Of a stretch of DNA of 64,000 bases, positions 1 through 12,100 are shown piece by piece. A program made the translations under genes and the position numbers. The notes below the pieces were generated by a model, which searched no databases, was not told the DNA's origin, and was given only the letters and a program-made list of their open reading frames with translations. The DNA is taken from the NCBI RefSeq assembly GCF_901933205.1, contig NC_044572.1:73529465-73593464 (forward strand), read 5' to 3'. Numbering within the stretch: position 1 is the stretch's first letter; the number at the start of each line of letters is the position of its first letter. The DNA comes from Camarhynchus parvulus (taxonomy: Eukaryota; Chordata; Aves; Passeriformes; Thraupidae).

Positions 1-922
1 GAGGGAAGGGAGGGAGGGAAGGAAGGAAGGGAAGGGAAGGGAAGGAAAGGAAGGAAGGGAAGGAAGGGAAGGGAAGGAAGGAAGGGAAGGGAAGGGAAGG
101 AAGGAAGGGAAGGGAAGGGGAAGGAAGGGAAGGGAAGGGAAGGAAGGAAGGGAAGGAAGGGAAGGGAAGGGAAGGGAAGGGAAGGGAAGGGAAGGGAAGG
201 GAAGGAAAGGGAAGGGAAAAGGAAAGGAAAGGAAAGGAAAAGGGAAGGGAAAAGGAAAGGAAAGGGGAAAGGAAAGGAAAGGAAAGGAAAAAGGAAAGGA
301 AAAGGAAAGGAAAGGAAAGGAAAGGAAAGGAAAGGAAAGGAAAGGAAAGGAAAGGAAAGGAAAGGAAAGGAAAGGAAAGGAAAGGAAAGGAAAGGAAAGG
401 AAAGGAAAGGAAAGGAAAGGAAAGGAAAGGAAAGGAAAGGAAAGGAAAGGAAAGGAAAGGAAAAGGAAAGGAAAGGGAAGGAAAGGGAAGGAAAGGGGAA
501 GGAAAGGGAAGGGAAAGGAAAGGAAAGGGAAAGGAAGGGAAAGGAAAGGGAAAGGAAAGGGAAAGGGAAAGGGAAGGGAAAGGGAAAGGGAAAGGGAAAG
601 GGAAAGGGAAAGGGAAAGGGAAAGGGAAAGGGAAAGGGAAAGGGAAGGAAGGGAAAGGGAAAGGAAGGGAAAGGAAAGGAAAGGGAAAGGGAAAGGAAAG
701 GAAAGGAAAGGAAAGGAAAGGAAAGGAAAGGAAAGGAAAGGAAAGGAAAGGAAAGGAAAGGAAAGGAAAAGGAAAGGAAAGGAAAGGAAAGGAAAGGAAA
801 GGAAAGGAAAGGAAAGGAAAGGAAAGGAAAGGAAAGGAAAGGAAAGGAAAGGAAAGGAAAGGAAAGGAAAGGAAAGGAAAGGAAAGGAAAGGAAAGGAAA
901 GGAAAGGAAAGGAAAGGAAAAA
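1..922 (+). repeat. Homopurine GGAAA/GGGAA satellite-like tract, open at left edge
   Basis: Every base on the plus strand from the window start to 922 is G or A; the first pyrimidine is at 923. The tract has sub-blocks: roughly 1-205 is GGGAA/GGAAG-type, 206-475 is mostly the pentamer GGAAA, 476-690 carries many GGGAAA hexamers, and 691-922 returns to regular GGAAA. The block pattern suggests local expansion of variant units from a common purine ancestor. The true length is unknown because the tract continues past the window. Long mirror-symmetric homopurine DNA can form intramolecular triplexes and is prone to replication slippage and assembly collapse. No coding function is implied. Confidence 0.97.
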
Positions 923-3900
923 CATTTGCCTTCTGTTTCGTCAATTCCTCTAAATACATATTTTGTAATTTGCTGCTTTAATTGTCTACTGAGACTAGAA
1001 TCTCCCTGGCTCATTTCTTGGTCCTGAAATTGTAATAGCAGTTTTCATGCATTTTGTAAAATTATGTGTCATCATCAATTTGATTATTTTTATTATATTT
1101 ATTATTTAATACCAAAGATCTCATTATGTTTTTTTCTTCACTTAGAAATGCCTTTTTATTTTTGAAGAATGGCTTTTTATTTTTAAATAACTCCCTTACT
1201 CTATTCTTACAATATTATTATTTATTTTGACCTTTGTTAAGAGTTTTTGAGAGGTAGCACTCATTTTCTGTAGTCCTCTACTATGGAGTTTTTAAATCAT
1301 TTCTGTGCCAACTGAAATATATAACTCCCATCTGATATAAAATAAAAATTGTAGTATTTTCCTTGAGGTGCCATTTATTTTATGTAGATTTCACGTTAGT
1401 CATTGATAGCATTGCTTCACTAAAGTGATTCAAATAAAGCTTTCTTTAACATACATCACAACTCTGTCTTTGGAATAACACAGCCTGTTTTTCCTGGTCA
1501 CTTTGTGCCCAGCTTATTTGATAGTCAAGATGCTAAGATTGGTCTTTCGGCCAACTTCCCAATATGTCTCTATGCATTGATTTATAATAATTTTATTTGA
1601 AACTATGAACCCTTTGCAATACAGTATCATCAAGATAAAACAAATAGCACAAGCCTACAACAAAAATTAGGATCTTTTCTGTATGGATAGAGTTTCTGGT
1701 TTTGTTTTTCAAACAGCTTGCCTCTTTGGTTCAAGTAAAATTATGAGAAAGTTTCCCGCCTGTTTACCATTTTCTAAAAGTCTGTTGCTGTTCCCTCATG
1801 CCCAAGACTTCTGTAGATTTCAGCATATTAGAGCACTTGACCAGAACTTTCCCTCCTACATCTAAGCACTGTCCTTGATAGATGTACTCCGAGAGCTATT
1901 TTAATGAAGTTCAATGCCACTGAGAATTCGCTAAGCCATAAATACAACCTTATGAAGGCTATCTCATTATGCAACATCCAAAGTCACAAACCTTCACCTT
2001 CACCCCAATTTCAGTGCTGTGTATATTATTTGAACAACATATACGTTTGAACTACTATTGTTAAATTTTAAAATATCCTTCTGCATTATTTTATGCATAT
2101 ATTACCACAGTGTGCAATGATACTGGAACACACTAATTATCTAATTAACCAGGACAGACAATTCAATTTTAAATCCTATCTTCACTTAAAGTGTATAATT
2201 ATTTTTTTAGGACATGAAGTTCCTTTACACCTTTGACCCCAATTTGAAGGTCCTAAACTAAATTTTTTTTTGCTAATGAGTCAGTGTGGGCTGAATTTGT
2301 CCTTTATTAATGGCTTAAATTCTTGTATCAGCTAGTGTTTGATTATTGAAAGAGGGAAGGAAGCATTTAACATATAGGTTATATGAACTTTGCAGAGGTA
2401 ACTTGGACTTGTTTATGAGAGTTGCCTTGACTCCAGCTACAATTGACATGGTAAAACCTTTGTCTTAGCGGTAAAAAACACAAGTGGTGCAAAAATCACG
2501 ACCAACAAACAGATGCCCCTCAAGTTTCCAAGCAATGGCTCCTTTCAAAGAACTTCTTCCTATTTTCTTGTTGAACATCATGTGGTGTAGTATGGAGTAC
2601 CTTTTTAGTCAGTTCAGATCATCTGTCCCAGATCTATCTCTCCAAATCTCTTGCCCATCTGCATCCTATGAACTGAGGAGACAGGGAGAAACAGAAGGTG
2701 TTGATGCTGTGCAGAATATAGCCTGCTGCAAAGAAAATTAACTTCTCAGATGTGCTCAGTAAATACATGTGTTTGCCATAGCAGTGAATTGCATAAGCAT
2801 GTAGAAAACAGCTCTTGTCAGCCAAGAAGAAAGTACCTAGATTGTACTATGGGTCCTCAAAACTCTCAGCAATAAACATGAACGTACATCTCATTTATTT
2901 TGTAGTATATAATGATCCAATTCAATATCACTTCATTTATTTGGAAAAACAATATTTTTCTCAGTACAAAAAGTGATTTGTGCTACAGTCTTCCAAAATT
3001 ACTTTATTTTCTTCAAACATCATAATCTATTTCATGGATAATTTTTTCTCACAGTTTACTTCCTTTTTGATCTACATGAGAAGGGCAAGCAGATCTGAAA
3101 AGTAATATTTTGCAAGAGAGCAGTTTAAACTAGAAGAATGGATCCCAGGGACCTATTTTTTTTCTAGAAGAAGACCTTTAAACTATAAGATAACCATCAA
3201 AAGATATTATTTCTTATACCCAAAAATAGACTTAAAATACATATCCCAGAAAAAGGTATCATAAATATACTAGATATTACTAATGTTTATTCCTAATGAT
3301 AATATTCTCATTTATATTTATAACTTTAAAAAATGAATCGTCTGTCTCACTAGCTGCAGAAGACCAGATTACAGTAGCCATAATATGATTCATTTTCAAT
3401 ACAAATCACTACTGGTTAATTATAATGTGAAGTCTCTACTGGAAATGGAGCAATTATTTCAATGGTACTTATAATGCTAGCAAGCCTGACTAATTTTTTT
3501 TTTTTTTTGTTAGTGAACTATAGACTTAAAACTAACTCCTCATTAAAATTTGGGGAAAAAACAAACTCACAATTCCGCATCAATTCTGCTTCTCATAAAC
3601 CAAGATGCTTTTTTATGCCAGTTGCATAATGGCATAAAAAGATAACAGCCTCCAAAGAGAGTTCAGACCATCTACTTAAAGAAAAATCTTTACAGATAAC
3701 TCCCAAAACTCCCAGATATCCATTGTGATTTCTGCACCAAATTTCTTCTTGTTAATAAATGTTAACATAGGTACCCTACTGACACAATAAACCCTGCTTT
3801 CTAATAATGCAATTTCAGAATTTTGTTCCTAGTTCCTCTTATCTGTCACTACTGTTTTTCCCACTTCTCAGATTTTTGACAGTTGGAAACTCAAATTATG

Positions 3901-4319
3901 TGCCTGGCCCCTGTCTAAGACACAAAATTAAGCCTTGTCTGCATTTGACTTCTCTGCAGGTGAAAGAAGAGGTGCAGGTTCAAACCAGCTGAGTTCAACA
4001 GGTTCAGAACACAACAGTGCTCTTAATTCAATTTTAACCTGTCTCAAACCAGCATAATATGTATGAACCACAGCCAGGATGATTTAAATAAAGTGTGAAC
4101 TAAAGAGTGTCTGCTCTGATTGAAAATACAGGTAGTGACCATATTTCTAGTCTGTTTTCAAGAAGCATATTTATAAAAAGAACAAAATGATAAAATAAAG
4201 AAACTGGGAGGATAGTTGTACATCTTTAAATGCATTTATTGTAGTTCAAAAGAAAAGGAGCAGAACAGCGAAGAAATCAAGCAAGCAAGCATGCAAGAAA
4301 CAAACAGGAAGGAAGAAAT
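923..4319. other. AT-rich unique sequence, no gene seen
   Basis: Non-repetitive AT-rich sequence between the two homopurine tracts. Open frames here are at most 85 codons and overlap on both strands at 2484-2825 without any recognisable domain. It contains a T run at 3494-3508 and one perfect short hairpin at 3610-3640. No splice-flanked coding segment or RNA gene was recognised. Confidence 0.6.
3610..3640. repeat. Perfect 11-bp inverted repeat (small hairpin)
   Basis: The left arm TTTTTATGCCA (3610-3620) and right arm TGGCATAAAAA (3630-3640) are exact reverse complements around a nine-base spacer. The stem is AT-rich apart from GCC/GGC. It is too short for a microRNA precursor, and no T-run terminator role applies in a eukaryotic polymerase II setting. 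Confidence 0.85.
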
Positions 4320-4518
<199 letters not shown>

Positions 4519-5115
4519 TTGAGAGAAAATTATTCTCAGTGGTGTCATTAGTAGCAAAACAAATGGACGCTATGAGCATTTAGAAAACCCTGAGTGTGTA
4601 GTTCATACTACAAGACCAATAGTTACAAGGATCAGGAAAATTAAAATCTCAACTTAGGGGAGAATACAGAGGATGTTCTGTGTTCATTAACTTCAAGTCC
4701 AGTGCATTGCCATTGTTTTCTGAAGCTAAGACATTTTTGAAAAGTATATAAAGCCTCCTTCATATATGCCAAAGATACACAACATCTTCTCAAGAACTCT
4801 GCTCCCTCACCAAAAAAAAATTCTTCTACATTGAAGCATAAAAAATCTTAAAAAGGCCTGGGATTTTCACTGGTTCATCACTATTTAGTACTGTTTAATA
4901 TAGCTAGCTGCAAAACAGAGACAGAATTCTTATTTATTATCCTTTATTTGTGTGAAAATTGTTCAGATATGTCCTTCAATGCATATGTTGCCTGCTTACC
5001 TCTTGATGTTAATTGATGTTTTCTTTCAGTTGCGGTTCAGGGTTTCCTGTCTTAGAGTATGAACCAAGAATATGATGGGGTTTTCTTATGCTAACTTCAC
5101 TTTTACTTTAATAAT

Positions 5116-5240
5116 GAGGTAAAGACCACAGATGTTGTCTATCCAGACCTTGTCAAAACCTTTGACGTTGTCACTCACAGTGATTCCTTGGAGATATCCA
5201 TGGTTTGGAGAGGTGAACTATTCACTGAGTAGAAACTGAG
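5116..5240 (+). mobile_element. CR1 LINE fragment, RT core piece, plus strand
   Basis: Read on the plus strand, this piece translates to a degraded form of the CR1 reverse-transcriptase segment that normally reads VVYLDFSKAFDTVSHS; here it reads VVYPDLVKTFDVVTHS, followed by a diverged leucine-rich helix. It is in opposite orientation to the adjoining CR1 copy (5241-6165). The peptide it carries is part of the very region missing from that copy, lying just before the point where the copy resumes. That fits either an inversion within one element or two independent fragments. It is non-functional. Confidence 0.75.
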
Positions 5241-6165
5241 CTGCCTTTTCTCCATGCTGAACTACACAATCTCCTTCAGCCTCTCCTCATAGAAACTGTT
5301 CTCTAGAGGTTTGTTGCCCTTCTCTGGGCACAAACAATGATCCAGCACCTCAATGAATTTCTTATAGTGAGGGTCCCAAAAGAACACACACACACTTGAC
5401 TGAGGCCCATTGATCCAGTCTATCCATAATTCTCTGCAGAGCCTTCCTACTCTCTAACAAATCAGCAGTCCTGCCCAACTTGCTGCACCCTGCAAAATGA
5501 CTGAAGGTACACCCCATCCCCTTGGACCAGATCACTGATAAAGATATTAAACAGAATAGCCCCAGCACCGAGTCCTGATGGATACCACTTATGACCAGCT
5601 GCCACCTGGATTTCCTTCACTTGCCACAACTCTTTTGGCCTGGCCATTCAGTCAATTTTTTATGCAGAAAACTCTCTTTTTTTCCCTGAGTTCCATGGAA
5701 AGATCTCCATTTAACCACACCAGTCATTCCCATCAACTTGTCTTTTGGCACGCGGGGATGCTCTGCTCCTGCACCTTTAAGATTTCCTTCTTGGAGAATG
5801 TCCAGCCTTTCTGGAGTCCTTTGTCCTTCAGGACTGTCTCCCAAGAGAGCCTCTCAACTAAGCTCCTAAACAGTCTAAAGACTGCCATCTGGAAATCCAT
5901 TGTAGCAGTTTTGCTGATCCCCACCTTAGTTCTACGAGAATCAAAAACTTTATACATGCTTGTTATGGTCAGGATGGCCTCCAAGTATGATCCACCACTC
6001 CTTCCCATTCACAAACAACAGGTCCAACAGTGTGCCCTCTTTAGCTGTCTCACTCATCACCAGCGTTAGGAGCTTATTTTCCACACACTCCAGAACTATC
6101 TTAGACTGTTTTCTCTCTGATTTCTTGTACTTCAATATTGTATTGGGAAGGCATGTATCTTTTGG
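5241..6165 (-). mobile_element. CR1 LINE ORF2 fragment with two internal deletions
   Basis: On the minus strand, from high to low coordinate, degraded CR1 ORF2 blocks are readable. First is the end of the endonuclease domain (around 6130-5950, KQSKIVLECVENK and LLDLLFVN). Next is the linker (around 5930-5735, LFRSLVERLSWETVLK and GWTFSKKE). Then comes a jump to the C-terminal half of the reverse transcriptase (around 5665-5400, LNGQAK, ILFNIFISDL, SRKALQRIMDRLDQWA). A second jump near 5392 leads to HYKKFIEVLDH and YEERLKE. The first jump removes most of the RT core, the second the stretch before the thumb-like region. Frameshifts and stops are scattered throughout. Open frames annotated on either strand here are remnants or shadows of this element. 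Confidence 0.9.
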
Positions 6166-9100
6166 GGAAAAAAAAAAAAAGAGAAATGCATATTGTAAAG
6201 GTTTATATAAAAACATGTGTGTATATTTATGTACACACCCTGTTTAAAATCCCTTTTTGGATGCATTATACAAGAAACTCAAAAGACATTCATGAAATAC
6301 CAGGTGATAATACAGGAGCTTCATTCACTTAAAGATGTCTGGATCTTTACTACCTTTAAACCTCTGCAGTATTGTTCAGCAGATATGTAAAGTCAGGATG
6401 GACTAGTAGGTGAAATAATTTATCACCCAAAGTGGTGCTTTCTTTCTGAAAATCATCTGTTCCTCAGCTCTCCCCACAGACATGGGAATGTTTGTTTAAT
6501 CTCCCTCGTATAAGGCCTGACAATATAGGAAACATCTAGGACAATGTTTTGCCATTGCTTCTTCTTTAAATCCCCAAATCAAAGGAGATTGAAAAGAGCA
6601 TTTATTGTTGTATTTTTTTAAATGGTTGAATCAGTTCTCTCATTCTAATTAAGCCACTGAATTTCTGGACAAAGCATACTCTGTCCTGCTTCATTTGTTT
6701 CCTACTGGCATTCCAACTCAGCAAAACATTTTTCCTGTGGAATTATATTCACTGAAAACTATCATGCCTTTCTGGATCAAAGGTACTAAATCTTGTTTGA
6801 AATTTATTGAATCAATTCGTACTCTGAAAGAGGTTTGGCTTTCAAAAATATTCTACACCATATCAGAACCACTTTTTTGATTTTCTCTTTACTGCGGTCT
6901 TTCTAATCTTACTCCTTTTATGTCTCGTAAGTTTCCTGACCTCTACTGCTTCATTTAACAACAGGCAGTGTAGTGTTCAGTGCACACAGCACAAGCTAGG
7001 CTTTTTTATTTGTATTTACAAAAGAGTTAAAGGGAAAGCTTTGTGAGCACATAACAATTTATTTTCCCTCTTATCATCTTGCCCTCCTCTGCTTATGCTT
7101 TAAAAAAATGTTGATTGGGGTTTTTTTGTGCTTTTTTCCCTCCTGAAGGAGGACACTTATTAACCAAAAGACTTTGAAAGCTTTGTGAAATTTGTGTGAT
7201 CACTAAATTAGTCATTATTATGTCTTCAGATTATTATTGCTGTGGGACTATGTTTCACATCAAAGTCCTATTATTTCAATGATGTGTTTGTTTACCACAG
7301 TAAAACCACTCATACTGATACATTTTCACATTCTTTTCCTGCTTTAATAGAATCAGAAAAGATCTTCAGACTGAGAAATCTAAAGCATTTGATATCAGCT
7401 TTCACACCTGAACATCTGTGATGCTAATGGTGACGAGCCAAATGGCAAAAAAAGATCAGAGCATCCAGCCTAGTTTATAATGCCAAATAAATCAGCATCA
7501 TAAAGCAGATAACAACATCTTCTTCCTTAAAACTGCATGTTCTTACTGTTGCAGAATCCTGACAACAACCATAAAGGGGAAGCTAAGCTGAGCTCTGGGG
7601 TGCTGTTCAGAGGTCTGTGATTCTGTGCAAGTGAACACCAAAAATACAGTCTAGACTTGATGTATTTTCCAGTTGTATGGCTCACGTTTTCTATGATATG
7701 AACTTGAAATCTAAGCATTAATGAGTCTTTAGCAGATACTGCGGTTAACATGAGATGTTCATATACATGTGCACATAAGAATAACATAGGTGTTTTCATG
7801 TTTCCACAACAAAAAGTTCATGTCCACAAGAACAGCGACATGCATAAGTAAATACAATGTTTTTCATTAGTTTGGTGAAAGGAATACTGTCCACCAGCTA
7901 AACATGAAAAGGAGAAGCTGATGTTAAAGTGCAATATATGTTACCTGTTACCTGAGTTATCTATGTACAACTCATCTAAAGTTATTTCAGATGTCTCTTA
8001 TGCATCTAGGAGGAAATTGTTAAATTGCCCTGTGATGTTACTCAAACACAAAAATCTCCCCCTAAAACTCTGCAACTGCCAGGAGCCTAAGTTAAAGGTC
8101 CAATCAACTCAAAAGAACATTTGTAGGGAACTTTGGAAAACCCTGGTAAGATATTTTTATATAGTAAAGTTTTCCTTCATTGTAATGCTTGTTTACAACT
8201 GTGTAGCTTTCTGCATAAAAATCCACTTGCATTAGAAATATGTAATGAAACTACCAGGTATTTCACTGCTTTCTTCACTATACACTCCAAAATTTATATT
8301 GGCATGTGGGAAAAATAATAATTAGGATTTATACCAAACTGCAGCAGGCACAATTTAAAAAGTGCATGCTTACTGACTGCATCAAAATTATGTCGTAGGG
8401 TTCATTCTCTCACTTCTACTATTTAGCATTAAAAGTACATTTGCTAAAAAGAAAGATAAAATGATACAATTTAGGCAAGTCAAAACTCAGGGACAAAATA
8501 TTAAACAGTTTAAATTCTAGTGATACTACAGCATATTAAACTAATTGCAGTGAGCTAAAATATGGGCAAAAAATTAGAGTCAGTGTCAGTAAGGGGAGGA
8601 CTAAAAAACTAATACCAATAACAACAACAAAAAAACCCATTAATCCCTAGTTGAATAATTTCGTTCAAAAGTTAAGCAAAAAGACAGCAAAAACTTAGAC
8701 CTGATTTGTATATTTTAGCAGTAACCTGCAAGCTGATGGAGATGTCACAAGGCTGTTATATTTATTTCCTCAAATGACTGTAGTCATAAAAAGCTAGTAG
8801 ACTGAAGACCGAAACATAAAAAATCTTGTGGCCTTCTAACCACGTGCACACAAACTCTAGATACTACTAGGGCTCCATGGAGACATCTTAGAAAAATGTA
8901 AAAATAAGTGCCTAAATACTGATTGTTATTTTCAAATAATACAAAGTTGGTATTTCAGGAATCTTGATTTTCATTTGGATGCTGACCAATTTTTTAGCTT
9001 TCAAATTACTGACAATATATACTGGAAATATTTTAGCTATCTGAGGAGTAAAACAAACACATTTGGCAGAGCAGGTATACAATCCAGCAAATAAAGAACT

Positions 9101-12100
9101 TTTGAATGGGATGACAGAAAGAATTATTTGTCTAATTAATTCAGGTCAAGAAAATACGTGGCATTTAACAATCTGAACAATCTTTTAGGAATAAGGTAGA
9201 TTTAGGTTCACAGTAGGTGAAAATGGACCTCATAAACTAGTGGTAAAAGCTTAAATAACCACATGAGTTTTCTAAGAAAGTTTTGGTCTTACATAAAGCT
9301 AAAGAATAGTTTTAATATTGTCTTTTTGACACATTGAAATGTCTGAATTATTTATTTTTTCATTTGAGCTTCATGAAAGGGAAACATTTGTCTCATTGAA
9401 CATATATGTCATTAATAATTTTTATATATCAGAGTGGTCACTGCAATCTTTATTTTCATTTCAGATTTCTAAAATAGAAATTACTATCTGAAGCACCAAT
9501 CAAATTCAACAAAAATGCAGAATCCTCTATTATCTAATCCTACACAAATTAGGATTGTAGCCTGTGCCTTTCACTCTGCAAATACTTGAAGTCTCAGCTG
9601 TGTTACAGCTTGGAAATCATGTCTAATGAGTGTAACAGATTTCACAGCTATTAGAGTAACTGCATCTTCAGCTGTTCCTGGTAAACTATCATGAAAATGC
9701 TTCCATTTAATAATAGGTATATCATTTTATGATATTATTATTTCGTATGAGATTTGAAACTACTCCAGATTCCTTCAGAAAAAGTCTGTTATTAGAATTA
9801 ACTGGACAGAATCATGATGATGTGGGAAATTTTGTCAAATTCTAGCCTTAGTTACCTCCATGTAAAGGTACAGTAATTTTGTCAAAGTGAATTTATTTTA
9901 AATTTACACTTACAGAACATAAACTGCTCTTGGTATAATGACAGAAGGTTTCTTCCAACAGGAAGAACCGAACAGGAGAGACAGCACCTTCTAAATCCAA
10001 TCCAGACTATTTCACTCTCAGATACACATGCTATAGCTAATGTGTAGTCAATATTTTTTCCCATACATAAATTTCATTCTTAGGAATTTCAGCTTCCATC
10101 AAGTTGCTGAACTGAATTAAATTACTGTGCGCACTTCTAAACACTCTTGATTTAGCAGATCCCATGTGAACCTGTACTGAATTTTGAGCTCTATACAAGA
10201 CTGGACCTGAACTGTAGCGCTAAAAATAATTAGATTGATTTTGTGAATATTAATTTGATTTACAGCACCAAAAGAGATGCCTTCAACTTATCCTCAAAGA
10301 AAATAATTTTTTCAACTATCTGATTTTTGGCCATGCACAAATGACTTGGTTATTAAACAACATTCACTTATCAATATGCAATATATAATACAAGAGGGTA
10401 TACTTTGAAGAGAAGAAAAAGAACATATTATGTTGGTATCTTCTCAAATCTTGATTTTTTTTTATGTCTCAGATATTTTAACACAATTTTCATCACTAGT
10501 TAACAAGATTGCTGCCTCACAAAGGTCTTGCTGTGCCTCAATATTGTCAGTGTTGGATTTTACTTTAATCGTGTTGGGAAAACTGTAACTACTGCAAAAG
10601 CACAATTAACATCAATATAGAAACTTCATCATCTTATAGAGACTGAAACAATGCTTTTAGCATCAGTAAATACACATAATAGTCCCTTTCAAGGCATATA
10701 ACTATACTGGTAGCAAGGTATGATTTGATTCATCCAGAAGCATATTTTCAATTGATATTAACAGTGTTCATTAAGTTTTGAGGAGCTACACACCTAGAAC
10801 ATTAAGAAGGATTTTAGTGTATTATGAATAGAAATTTTGACTTGAAAGTGTCAGACAGTCCAGTAAATATACAAACTTAGAGGTGCACTTTGGACAAATC
10901 TGTAAGAAATCATTAATTTCCATGCTTTGCTCCTCATCTAGCAGATAGATACTGAATGTATTTATGCAACTGTGGAATCTTAAACTAATTTCAAAATCAA
11001 AAAATACTTATATAGATCTAGGTCAAATGTAGCCAAATCTCAAGAGTATTGAAAGGGAGGGTGTGATTACATTTTCCAGTCCTGATTAATTTATAGAGAA
11101 ATTACTATGTTATTAATGTAATTTAGAAACATATTGATAATCTTTATGAAATAGTTTTCAGAAAACCCTCAGAAGTCTATGCAGTAATCATTAACAAAAA
11201 AAATTCTTACAGTGTAATTTGCAAACTGCTATTTCCCTCCTGTATCTTCTGTCTTTGGATATATCAATATACATCTCAATACCAACTTTTAGCAAAGTAT
11301 TAGTAACTGCTGAGATAGGCAAGACACTGTGCTCTGGGACTGACCAGGGATTTCTCTTTTTTTACCATATGGAGGTCAATGAACATCTTGTCAAAAGTAG
11401 ATTTTCTCTAACTTCTTACTCCTTTTGTCAGTATGTACCAGTGTGCCTTTTTTTTTTTTGTTTTGTGGAAAATCTCTTGATCCATAGTTCTACTGATAAG
11501 CAAGTCAGCTTTTAAAATACTGTATTAGTAGCAAAACACAACTTTTCTGAAAGTTTGATCCTGAAAGGATTAAAGTGACAGATTCTTTTATCATAGTAGA
11601 ATTCATTATATTGGTTAGGAGAGAGATGAAGTTTAATAAAACATGGGAGCAACAAAATCATATACAAATACTAGCTTGACGTTGGTTCTCAGCAAAAAAA
11701 GAAAGATGTTGTGTTTCTCAAATGAAAGGCAAAATACAACACACTTCAACACAAATACACCTGTGAATAATAACAGTATCTATCACAGAACCCATCGTGT
11801 TAAGAAACTGTGAAGAAAAATCAAGCAGTGTATAATACATGGACACTGAAACTCTTCTTGCTTCTGCACCAAAGGAAGTCTGACACTATTAGGATTTTTT
11901 AAAGCAATGTGTTTGAGCCCCAGTCAATGCCAATTTTATCTCCATGATGCCTTATGCAGAAAAGCATTAAAATAAACTCTCTTTTCCAATTTTCAAACAA
12001 TTTTTGGCTTTTACCACATTTCTGTCATTTCTCTTTCCCATTTTTTTTTGCCTTGAGATAGATTTTGATTATTTCTTCAAAGATTAAAAATGTGCTATAC

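Noticed and set aside
5578..6069. 163-codon plus-strand open frame
   Set aside because: It is the antisense shadow of the minus-strand CR1 ORF2 remnant, whose own peptide blocks are recognisable on the other strand.
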